This document shows, one piece after another, positions 1-7,872 of a DNA stretch of 29,135 nucleotides. Below the pieces are notes generated by a model that was not told the origin of the DNA, did no database searches, and was given only the letters and a program-made list of their open reading frames with translations. How positions within the stretch are numbered: position 1 is the stretch's first letter; each line of letters starts with the position of its first letter. Position numbers and translations under genes: made by a program. Origin of the DNA: a virus; IMG/VR virus record IMGVR_UViG_3300022669_000001, positions 1-29,135 of that record; one strand, written 5' to 3'.

Positions 1-87
1 ATGATTGACGCACTAGTCGATAACTACTTTGAAAACAAAGATGAACTAATTAAAACACAAAAAGCTGAATTTAATAAAATAGATTAA
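1..87 (+). CDS. C-terminal end of a small hypothetical protein split by the window boundary
   Basis: An open frame runs from base 1 to a TAA at 85-87 and encodes 28 residues ending ENKDELIKTQKAEFNKID. It starts with ATG but has no upstream context. The open frame at 28830-29135 ends exactly on a codon boundary, so joining the two ends gives one continuous 130-residue frame across the boundary. I read this as the C-terminal tail of that protein in a circular genome, with the ATG as an internal Met. Alternatively it is a 28-residue gene of its own. Function is unknown. Confidence 0.6.
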   Translation: MIDALVDNYFENKDELIKTQKAEFNKID

Positions 88-89
88 TT

Positions 90-224
90 ATGTATATAAA
101 CATTGAACTAAAAAAAGCAGAAAGAAAAGATTATTACATCTTTAACATTAACGGAGTTAAACTAGGAGAATGGGAAAGAAGCGATTTAAGACACTTAATT
201 GAAACAATAGACAACAAGATATGA
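90..224 (+). CDS. Hypothetical 44-residue protein
   Basis: A short frame beginning MYINIELKKAERKDYYIF, starting 2 bases after the preceding TAA. Its TGA (222-224) overlaps the ATG of the next small gene at 221, the tight coupling seen throughout this genome. It is mixed hydrophobic and charged, with no transmembrane segment, signal peptide or known motif. The overlap structure and lack of a competing frame make it a plausible gene; no function can be assigned. Confidence 0.5.
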   Translation: MYINIELKKAERKDYYIFNINGVKLGEWERSDLRHLIETIDNKI

Positions 225-310
225 ATTTAGAAAGCGATTGCTGTGGTGCATCACAATGGAACGAATTAGATATATGTAGCGAATGTTTAGAACACGCTGA
301 ATTTAAATAA
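221..310 (+). CDS. 29-residue cysteine-containing protein, zinc-knuckle-like
   Basis: The frame starts in an ATGA overlap with the gene before. It encodes four cysteines: a CC pair at residues 7-8 and a C-x2-C at about 20 and 23, followed by EHAEF. Very small proteins with a CCGA...CxEC pattern are common in tailed phages, and the four Cys could hold a zinc ion. The size is below usual gene-calling limits, but the Cys spacing and overlap support it. Function is unknown. Confidence 0.5.
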   Translation: MNLESDCCGASQWNELDICSECLEHAEFK

Positions 311-318
311 AAAAAATT

Positions 319-687
319 ATGAAAATAGAAATAATAGCAGAAACAATAAAAGATATTACAGACGTAAACATATTTGAAAAGACACGAAAACGTGAAGTAG
401 TCGAGCTTAGAAGCGTTGCTACTTATTATTTACGTCAAGTTGCTGGATTAAAATATAGGCAGATTACGAATGAATACAAAAAGAATGGTCTTAATATACA
501 TCATTCTACATTAATGCACAGTTTAAAAAATTACGATATATATAAGACTTACAGTGATGACGTAAAGAAAGCTCATTTGTGCTTAATAAACGACAACTTA
601 GTAGATGCTAGAAAATACATATTAAAGAATATGTCAAATATGACAGCTGAAAAAATAGAAAAGATTGAACAAGTGATGAGTAGCTAA
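319..687 (+). CDS. Stand-alone DnaA domain IV-like DNA-binding protein
   Basis: The protein has 122 residues. Residues about 26-76 resemble the C-terminal DNA-binding domain IV of the replication initiator DnaA: a helix (VVELRSVATYYLRQ), a second helix (YRQITNEY), and HHSTLMHSLKNY, matching the DnaA signature in which D/H-HST precedes the recognition helix. No AAA+ ATPase domain is present, so it cannot act as a complete initiator. It lies just upstream of the terminase genes and of a 32-bp promoter-like element that overlaps its stop codon. Possible roles are origin or DnaA-box binding, transcription control or a packaging accessory. The fold call is fairly strong; the role is inference. Confidence 0.6.
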   Translation: MKIEIIAETIKDITDVNIFEKTRKREVVELRSVATYYLRQVAGLKYRQITNEYKKNGLNIHHSTLMHSLKNYDIYKTYSDDVKKAHLCLINDNLVDARKYILKNMSNMTAEKIEKIEQVMSS

Positions 688-715
688 AATAAAAGTAAAA
701 TGTTTATATATTAGT
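684..715 (+). promoter_or_regulatory. Late promoter-like 32-bp element, copy 1 (before terminase)
   Basis: CTAAAATA (684-691), 10 bases, then GTTTATATATTAGT (702-715). It has the same layout as four other copies at 2237, 9762, 11653 and 13911. It overlaps the stop codon of the preceding gene. This is the only copy that does not abut an ATG: the terminase small subunit starts 14 bases downstream. That favours a transcription signal over a translation-start signal. Confidence 0.6.
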
Positions 716-729
716 ACAACAACTATACT

Positions 730-1077
730 ATGGCATACAAGACTCAAGATTTAATCGAGCAAAGCTTAGAAGCAATCAAGAAACACAATTTGATATTTGT
801 AAACGATATATTTGCATACACTCCATTTGTGAGAAAAACTTTTTACGATCACGATTTACACAAAAGTGACACTATAAAAAGCGAATTATCAAAGAATCGA
901 ATCAATATGAAAATAGAGATGAGAGCTAAATGGTACGCAAGTGACAACGCTACACTTCAAATAGGACTGATGAAACTCATAGCAGACGATGAAGAAGCTC
1001 ATAGATTAAACGGAACTAAACGTGAAGTAAAACACGACACAATCGACAAAGAGATTAATATAAAAATACATAGATAA
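730..1077 (+). CDS. terS: Terminase small subunit (probable)
   Basis: A 115-residue protein directly upstream of the large terminase, the usual place and size for the DNA-recognition subunit of the packaging motor. It contains helical stretches (YKTQDLIEQSLEAIKKHNL and FVRKTFYDHDLHKSDTIKSE) compatible with a helix-turn-helix that binds packaging sites. The later MKIEMRAKWYASDNATLQIG segment is one I recall from small terminases of Bacteroidota phages. Its TAA is in the same frame as the large terminase and separates the two proteins by a single codon. The call rests on position and family resemblance; no catalytic motif is expected. Confidence 0.7.
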   Translation: MAYKTQDLIEQSLEAIKKHNLIFVNDIFAYTPFVRKTFYDHDLHKSDTIKSELSKNRINMKIEMRAKWYASDNATLQIGLMKLIADDEEAHRLNGTKREVKHDTIDKEINIKIHR

Positions 1078-2232
1078 TTGAATGTTGATGTAAACGTTGT
1101 ATTTGAACATCTACTTGATAGCGAATCAAAGATAGTCGTAGAACAAGGCGGCACTCGATCTGGTAAGACTTTTAATATATTACTTTATATTATATTTCAC
1201 TATTGCCAAATAAACAAAGGCAAGACTATAACAATATGTAGAAAGACTTTTCCAGCTGTTCGTTCTTCAGTTATGCGTGACTTTATTGATATACTCAAAC
1301 AACATAATAAATATGATGAAGCTAATCACAATAAATCAAATAGTGAATATACTTTAGATGGTAATTTAGTTGAATTTATTTCAGTAGATCAACCTCAAAA
1401 GATTCGTGGTCGTAAACGTGAGTTTCTATTTATCAATGAAGCTAATGAGCTAGACTATGAAGATTGGCAGCAGCTTATATTTAGAACTACTGAAAAAGTT
1501 GTACTTGATTACAATCCTTCAGATGAGTATCACTGGATATATGACAAAGTATTAAATCGTGAAGATGTTGAGTTCTACAAGACTACATATCTAGATAATA
1601 AGTTTCTTGACAATAGCATAGTAAAAGAGATTGAAAGACTTAAACAAACTGATGAGCAATATTGGCAAATATATGGACTTGGTGAGAAAGGTGTTTCAAA
1701 AGCAACTATATTTAATTACAATGAAGTAAGTCACATTCCACACGATGCTGAACTTATAAGCTATGGCGCAGATGCTGGATATACAAATGATCCAAGTACA
1801 CTCGTAAGCGTTTACAAGAAAGATCATAATCTATATATCAAAGAACACTTATATAGAACTATGATGACAACTAAAGACTTGAGCGATCACTTTAAGCAAG
1901 AAGTAGAAAGAAGAAGTCCTATTTATTTTGATGCAGCCGAACCAAGATTAATTGATGAACTTCGCAGAATGGGTCACAATATACAACCTAGCTTAAAAGG
2001 TCGTGATAGTATCAATGCAGGTATAGACTTGCTAAAGCGTTTTAAGATACATATAACAAGCGAAAGCGACAACGCAATACAAGAGTTTAGAAACTATAAA
2101 TGGCAAGAGGATAGAAGCGGTAAATTAACGAACAAGCCTGTTGATAAGAACAATCATATAATTGATGCTGTCCGTTATGCTACGTATTCAATAATGAGCA
2201 GACCAAACTTTGGTAGATACGCAGTTCAATAA
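1078..2232 (+). CDS. terL: Terminase large subunit
   Basis: This is the DNA-packaging ATPase and nuclease (PBSX/Terminase_3-like), 384 residues. Walker A is GGTRSGKT at 24-31 and Walker B is FLFINEAN around 116-123. A nucleotide-coupling segment VVLDYNPS lies near 141-148. RNase H-like nuclease acidic residues are D232 (in GADAGYTNDPS), D284 (IYFDAAEP) and D362 (NHIIDAVRYA). The start must be the TTG at 1078: the in-frame TAA of the small subunit lies immediately upstream, and the first in-frame ATG (residue 66) would remove Walker A. It is slightly shorter than typical members (about 420) but retains all motifs. Confidence 0.95.
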   Translation: MNVDVNVVFEHLLDSESKIVVEQGGTRSGKTFNILLYIIFHYCQINKGKTITICRKTFPAVRSSVMRDFIDILKQHNKYDEANHNKSNSEYTLDGNLVEFISVDQPQKIRGRKREFLFINEANELDYEDWQQLIFRTTEKVVLDYNPSDEYHWIYDKVLNREDVEFYKTTYLDNKFLDNSIVKEIERLKQTDEQYWQIYGLGEKGVSKATIFNYNEVSHIPHDAELISYGADAGYTNDPSTLVSVYKKDHNLYIKEHLYRTMMTTKDLSDHFKQEVERRSPIYFDAAEPRLIDELRRMGHNIQPSLKGRDSINAGIDLLKRFKIHITSESDNAIQEFRNYKWQEDRSGKLTNKPVDKNNHIIDAVRYATYSIMSRPNFGRYAVQ

Positions 2233-2236
2233 AGCT

Positions 2237-2268
2237 CTAAAATAAAATAAAAATCTTTATATATAAAT
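2237..2268 (+). promoter_or_regulatory. Late promoter-like 32-bp element, copy 2 (before tail module)
   Basis: CTAAAATA (2237-2244), 10 bases, CTTTATATATAAAT (2255-2268), followed directly by the ATG at 2269. It lies in the 36-base gap after the terminase and would drive the tail genes. Spacing is identical to the other four copies. If it acts as a promoter, the mRNA would be leaderless or nearly so. Confidence 0.6.
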
Positions 2269-2913
2269 ATGAAAGTTAAATTAAATATACCAACAAGCCT
2301 AAACGAAGTGACTTTAGCACAGTATCAAGAATTTGATAAATTGAACGCTAAAAGTGAATCAGAGCTTCAAATGAGAATGGTTGAAATATTCTGTAAAGTA
2401 TCAAAGCAAGTCGTGATGAGTATGAAAGCGAATGACATAATTGAGATATGCAATATTATCAATGTTATGTTTGACACTAAATATCAATTAATAAATACTT
2501 TCAAAGTAAACGGTCAAGAATATGGCTTTATCCCCAGTCTTGAAGATATGAGTTTTGGCGAATATGTCGATCTTGATACTTACATTGGTGATGACGATAA
2601 TCTGCATAGAGCTATGAATGTCTTATTTAGACCGATAGATATTAGAAAAGGTGGTAGATATATAATTGAAGACTACGATCCAGACAAAAACGAAAGAGCA
2701 AAAGATTTTCCTTTAGACGCTTGTTTAGGTGCAGTTGTTTTTTTTTATCATTTAGGCAAGGATTGTTCGACAGTTATGCTGAACTCTTTGAACAAAGCGA
2801 ACGAGGAGAACTTAGTGCAATATCTGGCTTCACAACCAAATGGGGCTGGTACAATTCAATCTATGGAATCGCTCAAGGGGATATTACAAAATTTGAACAT
2901 ATCACTAAATTAA
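2269..2913 (+). CDS. Tail assembly chaperone, short (unshifted) form
   Basis: The 214-residue product begins MKVKLNIPTSLNEVTLAQYQ. I read it as the gpG-like tail assembly chaperone, which holds the tape measure during tail assembly. A run of nine T (2738-2746) falls late in the gene, and a second well-formed frame continues in the -1 register to 2999, the classic G/GT arrangement. The unshifted product ends SLKGILQNLNISLN. The N-terminal family is one I associate with Bacteroidota phages and carries no catalytic motif. It sits before the neck genes and well upstream of the tape measure, whereas it is usually adjacent. The chaperone role is inferred from the frameshift architecture. Confidence 0.7.
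   Translation: MKVKLNIPTSLNEVTLAQYQEFDKLNAKSESELQMRMVEIFCKVSKQVVMSMKANDIIEICNIINVMFDTKYQLINTFKVNGQEYGFIPSLEDMSFGEYVDLDTYIGDDDNLHRAMNVLFRPIDIRKGGRYIIEDYDPDKNERAKDFPLDACLGAVVFFYHLGKDCSTVMLNSLNKANEENLVQYLASQPNGAGTIQSMESLKGILQNLNISLN
2739..2745 (+). promoter_or_regulatory. Probable -1 ribosomal frameshift slippery site T TTT TTT
   Basis: Codons in the upstream frame read GTT TTT TTT TAT, so T TTT TTT at 2739-2745 allows both ribosomal tRNAs to re-pair after a -1 slip. After the slip, reading continues TTA TCA TTT AGG into the frame that stays open to 2999. This fits the X XXY YYZ slippery rule. A downstream pseudoknot was not worked out. Confidence 0.7.
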
Positions 2914-2999
2914 ACGTTCACGAATGTTTAACATACTTGACATTCACAAAAGAAAAAAACGAAATAGAAGCTAGACAAATTAAAAACAAATTCAAATGA
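2745..2999 (+). CDS. Tail assembly chaperone frameshift extension (long form C-terminus)
   Basis: This -1 frame gives 84 residues after the slip, including SAISGFTTKWGWYNSIYGIA and ITKLNVHECLTYLTF. Joined to residues 1-159 of the upstream frame it makes a 243-residue long form (gpGT-like). Evidence that the frame is translated: it is open and protein-like for 250 bases, it has no plausible ATG start of its own, and its TGA (2997-2999) overlaps the ATG of the next gene (2996), as in translationally coupled genes. The GWY...LNVHE...YL pattern is one I recall from C-terminal parts of similar phage proteins. Confidence 0.7.
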   Translation, partial: LSFRQGLFDSYAELFEQSERGELSAISGFTTKWGWYNSIYGIAQGDITKFEHITKLNVHECLTYLTFTKEKNEIEARQIKNKFK

Positions 3000-3466
3000 G
3001 TAACACAGGAATAAGAGGATTTTATTTATTAACTGAAGCGATAGAAAATGCACTTTTAAATGACGTAAACGTGAACACTGTCACGACAGGCGACATCTAC
3101 GATATTGATTTGAAAAAACAGTCTATATTTCCGTTGTGTCACATAATAATAAATAATGTAAGTGCGAATGAATCTGTTTTAGTTTTTAATGTTTCTGTTT
3201 TATCAATGGACATAGTTGATGAGAGTAAAGAAAAAACAACTGATATATTCAGAGGTAATAATAATGAACAAGACGTCCTTAACACACAATTAGCTGTCTT
3301 AAATAGTTTAGTTCAAGAATTAAGAAAAGGCAATTTATATAATGACAAATATCAATTAGACGGCAACGCAAACTGTGAGCCTTTCTATGAGAGGTTTGAA
3401 AACAAACTAGCTGGTTGGACAGCAACTTTTGATGTGTTTGTAAATAATGACATCACGATATGTTAA
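2996..3466 (+). CDS. Putative tail terminator / tail-completion protein
   Basis: A 156-residue protein beginning MSNTGIRGFYLLTEAIENAL. Its ATG overlaps the stop of the frameshifted chaperone, and its own stop overlaps the next start. Size, position next to a gp10-like neck gene and alternating beta-rich stretches (HIIINNVSANESVLVFNVSV, and a C-terminal GWTATFDVFVNND) suit a tail terminator that caps the tube. No catalytic motif is visible. The assignment is by context and by resemblance to Bacteroidota phage neck-region proteins, not by a defining motif. Confidence 0.5.
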   Translation: MSNTGIRGFYLLTEAIENALLNDVNVNTVTTGDIYDIDLKKQSIFPLCHIIINNVSANESVLVFNVSVLSMDIVDESKEKTTDIFRGNNNEQDVLNTQLAVLNSLVQELRKGNLYNDKYQLDGNANCEPFYERFENKLAGWTATFDVFVNNDITIC

Positions 3467-4020
3467 ACAGTAAAGAAGTAGAAGAAGAACTTAATAAGTT
3501 CGCTAAATATGTGATACAACAATCAAGAAACAACTTGACTAAAGGTGCAACTCCATACGGCACTTACAATGACACTGGCAGCTTATATAACAGTCTAGGT
3601 CACTTTGTAGATAGAACAGCAAACGGTTACGCTCTTAATCTTGAAATGGAAGACTATGGTAAATTTAAAGATAGAGGTGTTAAAGGAAAAGACACTAGCA
3701 AGAAAGCACCAAATAGTCCGTATCGTTTTGGAAGTGGCACAGGACAAAAAGGTGGTTTAACTGATGCGATGGAAAAATATGTAAGACGTAAAGGTATACA
3801 ATTTAGAGAAAGAAAGAAGAAAGGTGAGAAAGGTAGATTTTTAAGCTACGATCAAACAGCTTTCATAATTGCTAGAAGTATATATAAAACAGGTATAAAA
3901 TCAAGTATGTTTTTTACAACTCCATTTTTAAGAGCTTTCAAAAGACTACCTGATGACTTGCTTAAAGCTTACTCTCTTGGAATAGATAGACAAATAAAGT
4001 TAACATTAACAAAGAAATAA
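3460..4020 (+). CDS. HK97 gp10-like neck / tail-completion protein (putative)
   Basis: A 186-residue basic protein. The N-terminal helix EEELNKFAKYVIQQSRNNLT is followed by TGSLYNSLGHFVDR, then a Lys/Arg/Gly-rich middle (KDRGVKGKDTSKKAPNSPYR) and a C-terminal part with MFFTTPFLRAFKRLPDDLL. An amphipathic N-terminal helix followed by a T-G-x-L-x-x-S motif is typical of gp10/minor tail-completion proteins at the head-tail joint. It overlaps the previous gene by 7 bases. The call is moderate and based on pattern and context. Confidence 0.5.
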   Translation: MLNSKEVEEELNKFAKYVIQQSRNNLTKGATPYGTYNDTGSLYNSLGHFVDRTANGYALNLEMEDYGKFKDRGVKGKDTSKKAPNSPYRFGSGTGQKGGLTDAMEKYVRRKGIQFRERKKKGEKGRFLSYDQTAFIIARSIYKTGIKSSMFFTTPFLRAFKRLPDDLLKAYSLGIDRQIKLTLTKK

Positions 4021-4021
4021 A

Positions 4022-5134
4022 ATGGCAAAAATTAACGTAAGAAGTCCATACTATGTATATTATAATTTAAGTAAGTTAGAAAGTGCTGAATTAAGTCTTT
4101 GGATATATACAGGAACGCAAACAACTTCAAGGCCTGTAAATGCTACGTATGTATTAAACGCATCGGCAGTAAACTTTACTGTAAATTTTGAAATAGCTGA
4201 ACTTGTGAGAGATTATATGACTTACAATGCAGACGATTACGAAACAGAAATTGTGTGGGTTGATTATCAAATAAGAAGAACAGTCAGTGGGGTATCTGGT
4301 TTTTTACCTTTAGTTGAAAACAAAGCGTTTTACGGTTACGGATATTTTCAAGAGGGAATTAATCCTCAAAACGATAGTGGACTATTGCAGTCTAATTTAA
4401 CAGTCGTTAAGCTAGATGACGCACCAGTTGTTTTACCTGTTGACACAAGTAAGGTTACTACTGTGCAATACTATTCAGAAAACCAAGAAGTTTACGAGAA
4501 GAATTTTGTGCCGACAACCGCTTCATCAACTCAAATACAATACGTTTCAAATACTGTAAACGGAACTGACGAATTTGCAGATAGAGTTTATAGGGACGGT
4601 GGTACTTTTGAGAACAGTATATGTTTAAACGAATTCTTAGAAACTAATGTGACGTTTCCTGTTGATACTATTTATATTAATTCAACAGAGGGCGTTTCAG
4701 TTGTTAAAGTTGAAAATATCACAGAGTGCAAATACGAGCCTTACAAATTAAGTTTTATAAACAAGTTTGGAGCGTTGCAAAATATATGGTTTTTTAAGCG
4801 AAACAATAAACAACTATCAACTAAAGCAGAGGACTTTAAAAGAAACACACTTGTAGCAAATAGTTATGATGTAGATAAGCACCAACAGAAAAACCTATAC
4901 AAAATGGGTAACGAAAAAATGGACTTAAATACAGGGTTTTATCCAGAAGCATATAATGAAGTATTTAAACAAATGCAATTAAGTGAGGACTGTTGGATTG
5001 AAATAGACAACGTTGTTTTACCTGTTAATGTAAGTGATAGCAGTTTTAGTTATAAAACAAGTCTAAACGATAAGCTGATTAATTACACTATAAAAATAGA
5101 CTTTGCTTTTGATACTATAAACAATATTCGATAA
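4022..5134 (+). CDS. Tail structural protein of unknown role
   Basis: The 370-residue protein is largely beta-rich (for example VNFTVNFEIAELVRDYMTYN and ETEIVWVDYQIRRT) with no transmembrane segment. It starts 1 base after the preceding stop and ends directly against the next gene, placing it inside the tail operon between the neck proteins and the large 866-residue tail protein. No enzyme motif is visible. It may be part of the distal tail or baseplate. I recognise the family only as one found in tail regions of Bacteroidota phages. Confidence 0.5.
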   Translation: MAKINVRSPYYVYYNLSKLESAELSLWIYTGTQTTSRPVNATYVLNASAVNFTVNFEIAELVRDYMTYNADDYETEIVWVDYQIRRTVSGVSGFLPLVENKAFYGYGYFQEGINPQNDSGLLQSNLTVVKLDDAPVVLPVDTSKVTTVQYYSENQEVYEKNFVPTTASSTQIQYVSNTVNGTDEFADRVYRDGGTFENSICLNEFLETNVTFPVDTIYINSTEGVSVVKVENITECKYEPYKLSFINKFGALQNIWFFKRNNKQLSTKAEDFKRNTLVANSYDVDKHQQKNLYKMGNEKMDLNTGFYPEAYNEVFKQMQLSEDCWIEIDNVVLPVNVSDSSFSYKTSLNDKLINYTIKIDFAFDTINNIR

Positions 5135-7735
5135 ATGCAGATAATAGACTTATATATTAGAGATGGTAATAAATATACTAGTGAGGGATATTTTCCAACA
5201 ACGACTAGGCTTGTAGATACGTCAACAGATTTCACAACAGGTAATTTCAAAGTAGGTCAATTAATTAAAAACTTAAACTCTGGGGCTATTGGTTCTATAA
5301 CTGCAATAGCACCTAGTGGTAACGTTAATACCTTAGATGTTGACGGTGGCGTTTTTAATGGCACAAATCAACCTTACCAAATTTATGACGATTATACAAA
5401 ACTGGAATTATTTAAAGATGAGAGCGTATCAATTACAGATACTATCCAGAATGTAAAAGACCCAGCTAAGATATTTGCACCGTTTAGCCAACAGTTTAGC
5501 GTACCAGCATCTAAGCATAATAATAAATTTTTTAAGCATTATTACGATAGTGAAATTCAAAATAGTTTTGATGCTAGATTTCAAGGGGACGGTCTTATTC
5601 AATTAAATGGAGTAAACTATAAAATAGGTAAACTACGATTAACGTCTGTTGATTTAAAAAACAATGTAGCTTATTCTTATAAGTTAGTGTTTACAGGTGA
5701 AACAGTTGAGTTCAAGCAAATACTAGCAGAGAATGAATTAAGCTCTTTATTATATCCAGAAGCGTTAAATTTTCAATATACAAGCGATTTTGTTAAAAGT
5801 AAATTACGAGGAACTGCAGAGGGTGACGATGTAATATTTCCACTTATAACGCATAGTAAAAATATGCGATACAATTATAATAGCAACCCTGGGTATAGGG
5901 ACGCTATAACAGGCACACACTTAAATTATGCAGATTTAAAACCAGCTTTAAAAACTAAAGTTATAATTGATGCAATACAAACGACTTATCCGCAAATTGT
6001 ATTTAGTCAGCAGTTTTTTAATAGTACGGTTTTTAAAAAAATGTATATGTGGCTTCACAGAGAAGAGGGATATTTATCTAACGCAGATGAGGGTGGAGCA
6101 GCTCAACAAATAAGCAATAGATTTTATTTACCAGAAAACGCATCTTCGGCAGCAACTAATTATAATTTTGTTAGTGGCACTGAATTAAGACCAGCAAGAT
6201 GTTTTCATACTAGTAATACATTTTTAGCTAGAAGATATGGTTATATATTTACTTTAAACGTTAGTTTTGCTGGTACTAGAGATTACGAGGTAAAGATATT
6301 AAGGGCATCGGATAACTCCGAATTATTTAGCGCAACAGATAGCACTGCTCAAACTTTTACATATGAGTTTACAAGAGATAATTATGGTGAAAATGATATT
6401 GATGTTTTTATAAATATAAACACTGATAACACTTTAGGCATATCTCAAACATTAACGGTTCAAAGAGGTTATAGGATATTCAGTGGACCATTTCAACTTG
6501 AACAAACTGGTAATTATCAAAAACTAGCTACAACAGACGCAAACACTATTGTTATAGCTAATCAAATGCCTAAGATGAAAATATTTGATTTTCTTAAAAA
6601 TATCTTTACTATGTTTAATTTAACTGCATATAAAGAGGACGGTATTATAACAGTATTACCTTTAGACGATTACTATAACGCTGGTAAGGTTTACGATATA
6701 ACGGAATATGTAGATACAAGCAAGTCTAAGATTTCAAAGTTATTGCAGTTTAAAAATATGATATTTAACTTTAAAAGCAAAAAATCATATTTAGTTCAAT
6801 ATGCAGAAGAATTGCAAGGTAATATATTTGCTCACGAGAGTTATGGTAATGACGAATGGGACGGAGGCAATTACAAAGTTGAGGTTGATTTTGAGAAAAT
6901 GATGTACGAAAGATTAACAGACGAGGGGTCTGGTCAATTAACAACAATCGTACAAGGTGCTATGTTAGATAAAAAGTTTGAGCCAACAATAGGCTCTCCA
7001 TTATTATTCTATTGTTTTAGTACAGCTACAAATGATGCACTTTTATTTCAAAATGATGACAATAGTTTAAGTAATATAAACCCTTATTTAAGACCATCTA
7101 ATTCTATTTCAAATATTGCAACTGGCTTTATAACTCAAACGTTAAATTTTGGTATTGAGATTGATGAATACACACTTGGCACTGGTAGTGCAGCACAACA
7201 AAACCTGTCAAATGATTTATTTACTAAGTATTATAGAAATTACGTAGCTAATCTATTTGCTAGGAATTCAAGAAAAACAAATGTATCAGCTTACTTGCCA
7301 TTGAATATAATTTTAAAATATAGATTAAACGACATATTTATTATAGGAACAACAGAATACAGAATAAACTCTATAAAGACAAATCTACTAACAAATAAAA
7401 GCGACTTAGAATTATATAACTTAAAAGTAAATACTTCGCAAAGCTTGAGGGGTCAAAGTCAAACTTTACAAAGAGTTGAGAATTTAGAAACAACAAGCAA
7501 AACAAGTAGTACAATAGACTTTACATATAACTCTATTACAGACACAAACCTTTTAAGGTACGAAATTTATGTAGATGATATTTATAATGGTTTTACTAAC
7601 CCTGGCTCTTTTGGTTCTACTGTTTCAGCTTTAGATAGTGATACAACTTACAAAATATCTGTAAGAGCTATTTACGATGTTGATAGCGTAGAAGCTGGGG
7701 CATTTGACACAGATTTATTTGAAACAACATTATGA
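5135..7735 (+). CDS. Large tail / distal tail-hub protein with C-terminal fibronectin III-like domain
   Basis: An 866-residue, beta-rich protein in the tail operon before the tape measure. The region around residues 95-200 carries structural-type sequence (KDPAKIFAPFSQQFSVPASK, FDARFQGDGLIQLNG) seen in baseplate and distal tail proteins. The last 85 residues (ending in VSALDSDTTYKISVRAIYD) look like a fibronectin type III domain, often present in phage tail tips to bind cell-surface sugars. Its stop overlaps the ATG of a 46-residue gene. Likely role: adhesion or hub at the tail tip. The exact family is not certain. Confidence 0.55.
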   Translation: MQIIDLYIRDGNKYTSEGYFPTTTRLVDTSTDFTTGNFKVGQLIKNLNSGAIGSITAIAPSGNVNTLDVDGGVFNGTNQPYQIYDDYTKLELFKDESVSITDTIQNVKDPAKIFAPFSQQFSVPASKHNNKFFKHYYDSEIQNSFDARFQGDGLIQLNGVNYKIGKLRLTSVDLKNNVAYSYKLVFTGETVEFKQILAENELSSLLYPEALNFQYTSDFVKSKLRGTAEGDDVIFPLITHSKNMRYNYNSNPGYRDAITGTHLNYADLKPALKTKVIIDAIQTTYPQIVFSQQFFNSTVFKKMYMWLHREEGYLSNADEGGAAQQISNRFYLPENASSAATNYNFVSGTELRPARCFHTSNTFLARRYGYIFTLNVSFAGTRDYEVKILRASDNSELFSATDSTAQTFTYEFTRDNYGENDIDVFININTDNTLGISQTLTVQRGYRIFSGPFQLEQTGNYQKLATTDANTIVIANQMPKMKIFDFLKNIFTMFNLTAYKEDGIITVLPLDDYYNAGKVYDITEYVDTSKSKISKLLQFKNMIFNFKSKKSYLVQYAEELQGNIFAHESYGNDEWDGGNYKVEVDFEKMMYERLTDEGSGQLTTIVQGAMLDKKFEPTIGSPLLFYCFSTATNDALLFQNDDNSLSNINPYLRPSNSISNIATGFITQTLNFGIEIDEYTLGTGSAAQQNLSNDLFTKYYRNYVANLFARNSRKTNVSAYLPLNIILKYRLNDIFIIGTTEYRINSIKTNLLTNKSDLELYNLKVNTSQSLRGQSQTLQRVENLETTSKTSSTIDFTYNSITDTNLLRYEIYVDDIYNGFTNPGSFGSTVSALDSDTTYKISVRAIYDVDSVEAGAFDTDLFETTL

Positions 7736-7872
7736 TAAAATTAATAATAGAGAGTTTAAAGTACGCAAACGGAGAAACTGAAAATTTGCGAATAGCACAA
7801 GGTAAATACAAACTACCTATGACATTGAAAGAGGGTTACAAAGCGTTAAAACAAGAGATAAAATGGCAATAG
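7732..7872 (+). CDS. Small hypothetical protein between tail protein and tape measure
   Basis: A 46-residue frame beginning MIKLIIESLKYANGETENLR. It starts in an ATGA overlap with the stop of the 866-residue gene and overlaps the tape-measure start by 10 bases, so it fills an otherwise empty 127-base gap. Lysine-rich, with no transmembrane segment. Double overlap is good evidence that it is translated. Function unknown; possibly a tail assembly helper. Confidence 0.6.
   Translation: MIKLIIESLKYANGETENLRIAQGKYKLPMTLKEGYKALKQEIKWQ

Noticed and set aside
2721-2744. Independent start of the 92-residue frame at TTG 2721
   Set aside because: It has no proper start context. The frame is better explained as the -1 extension of the 2269 gene entered at the T-run.
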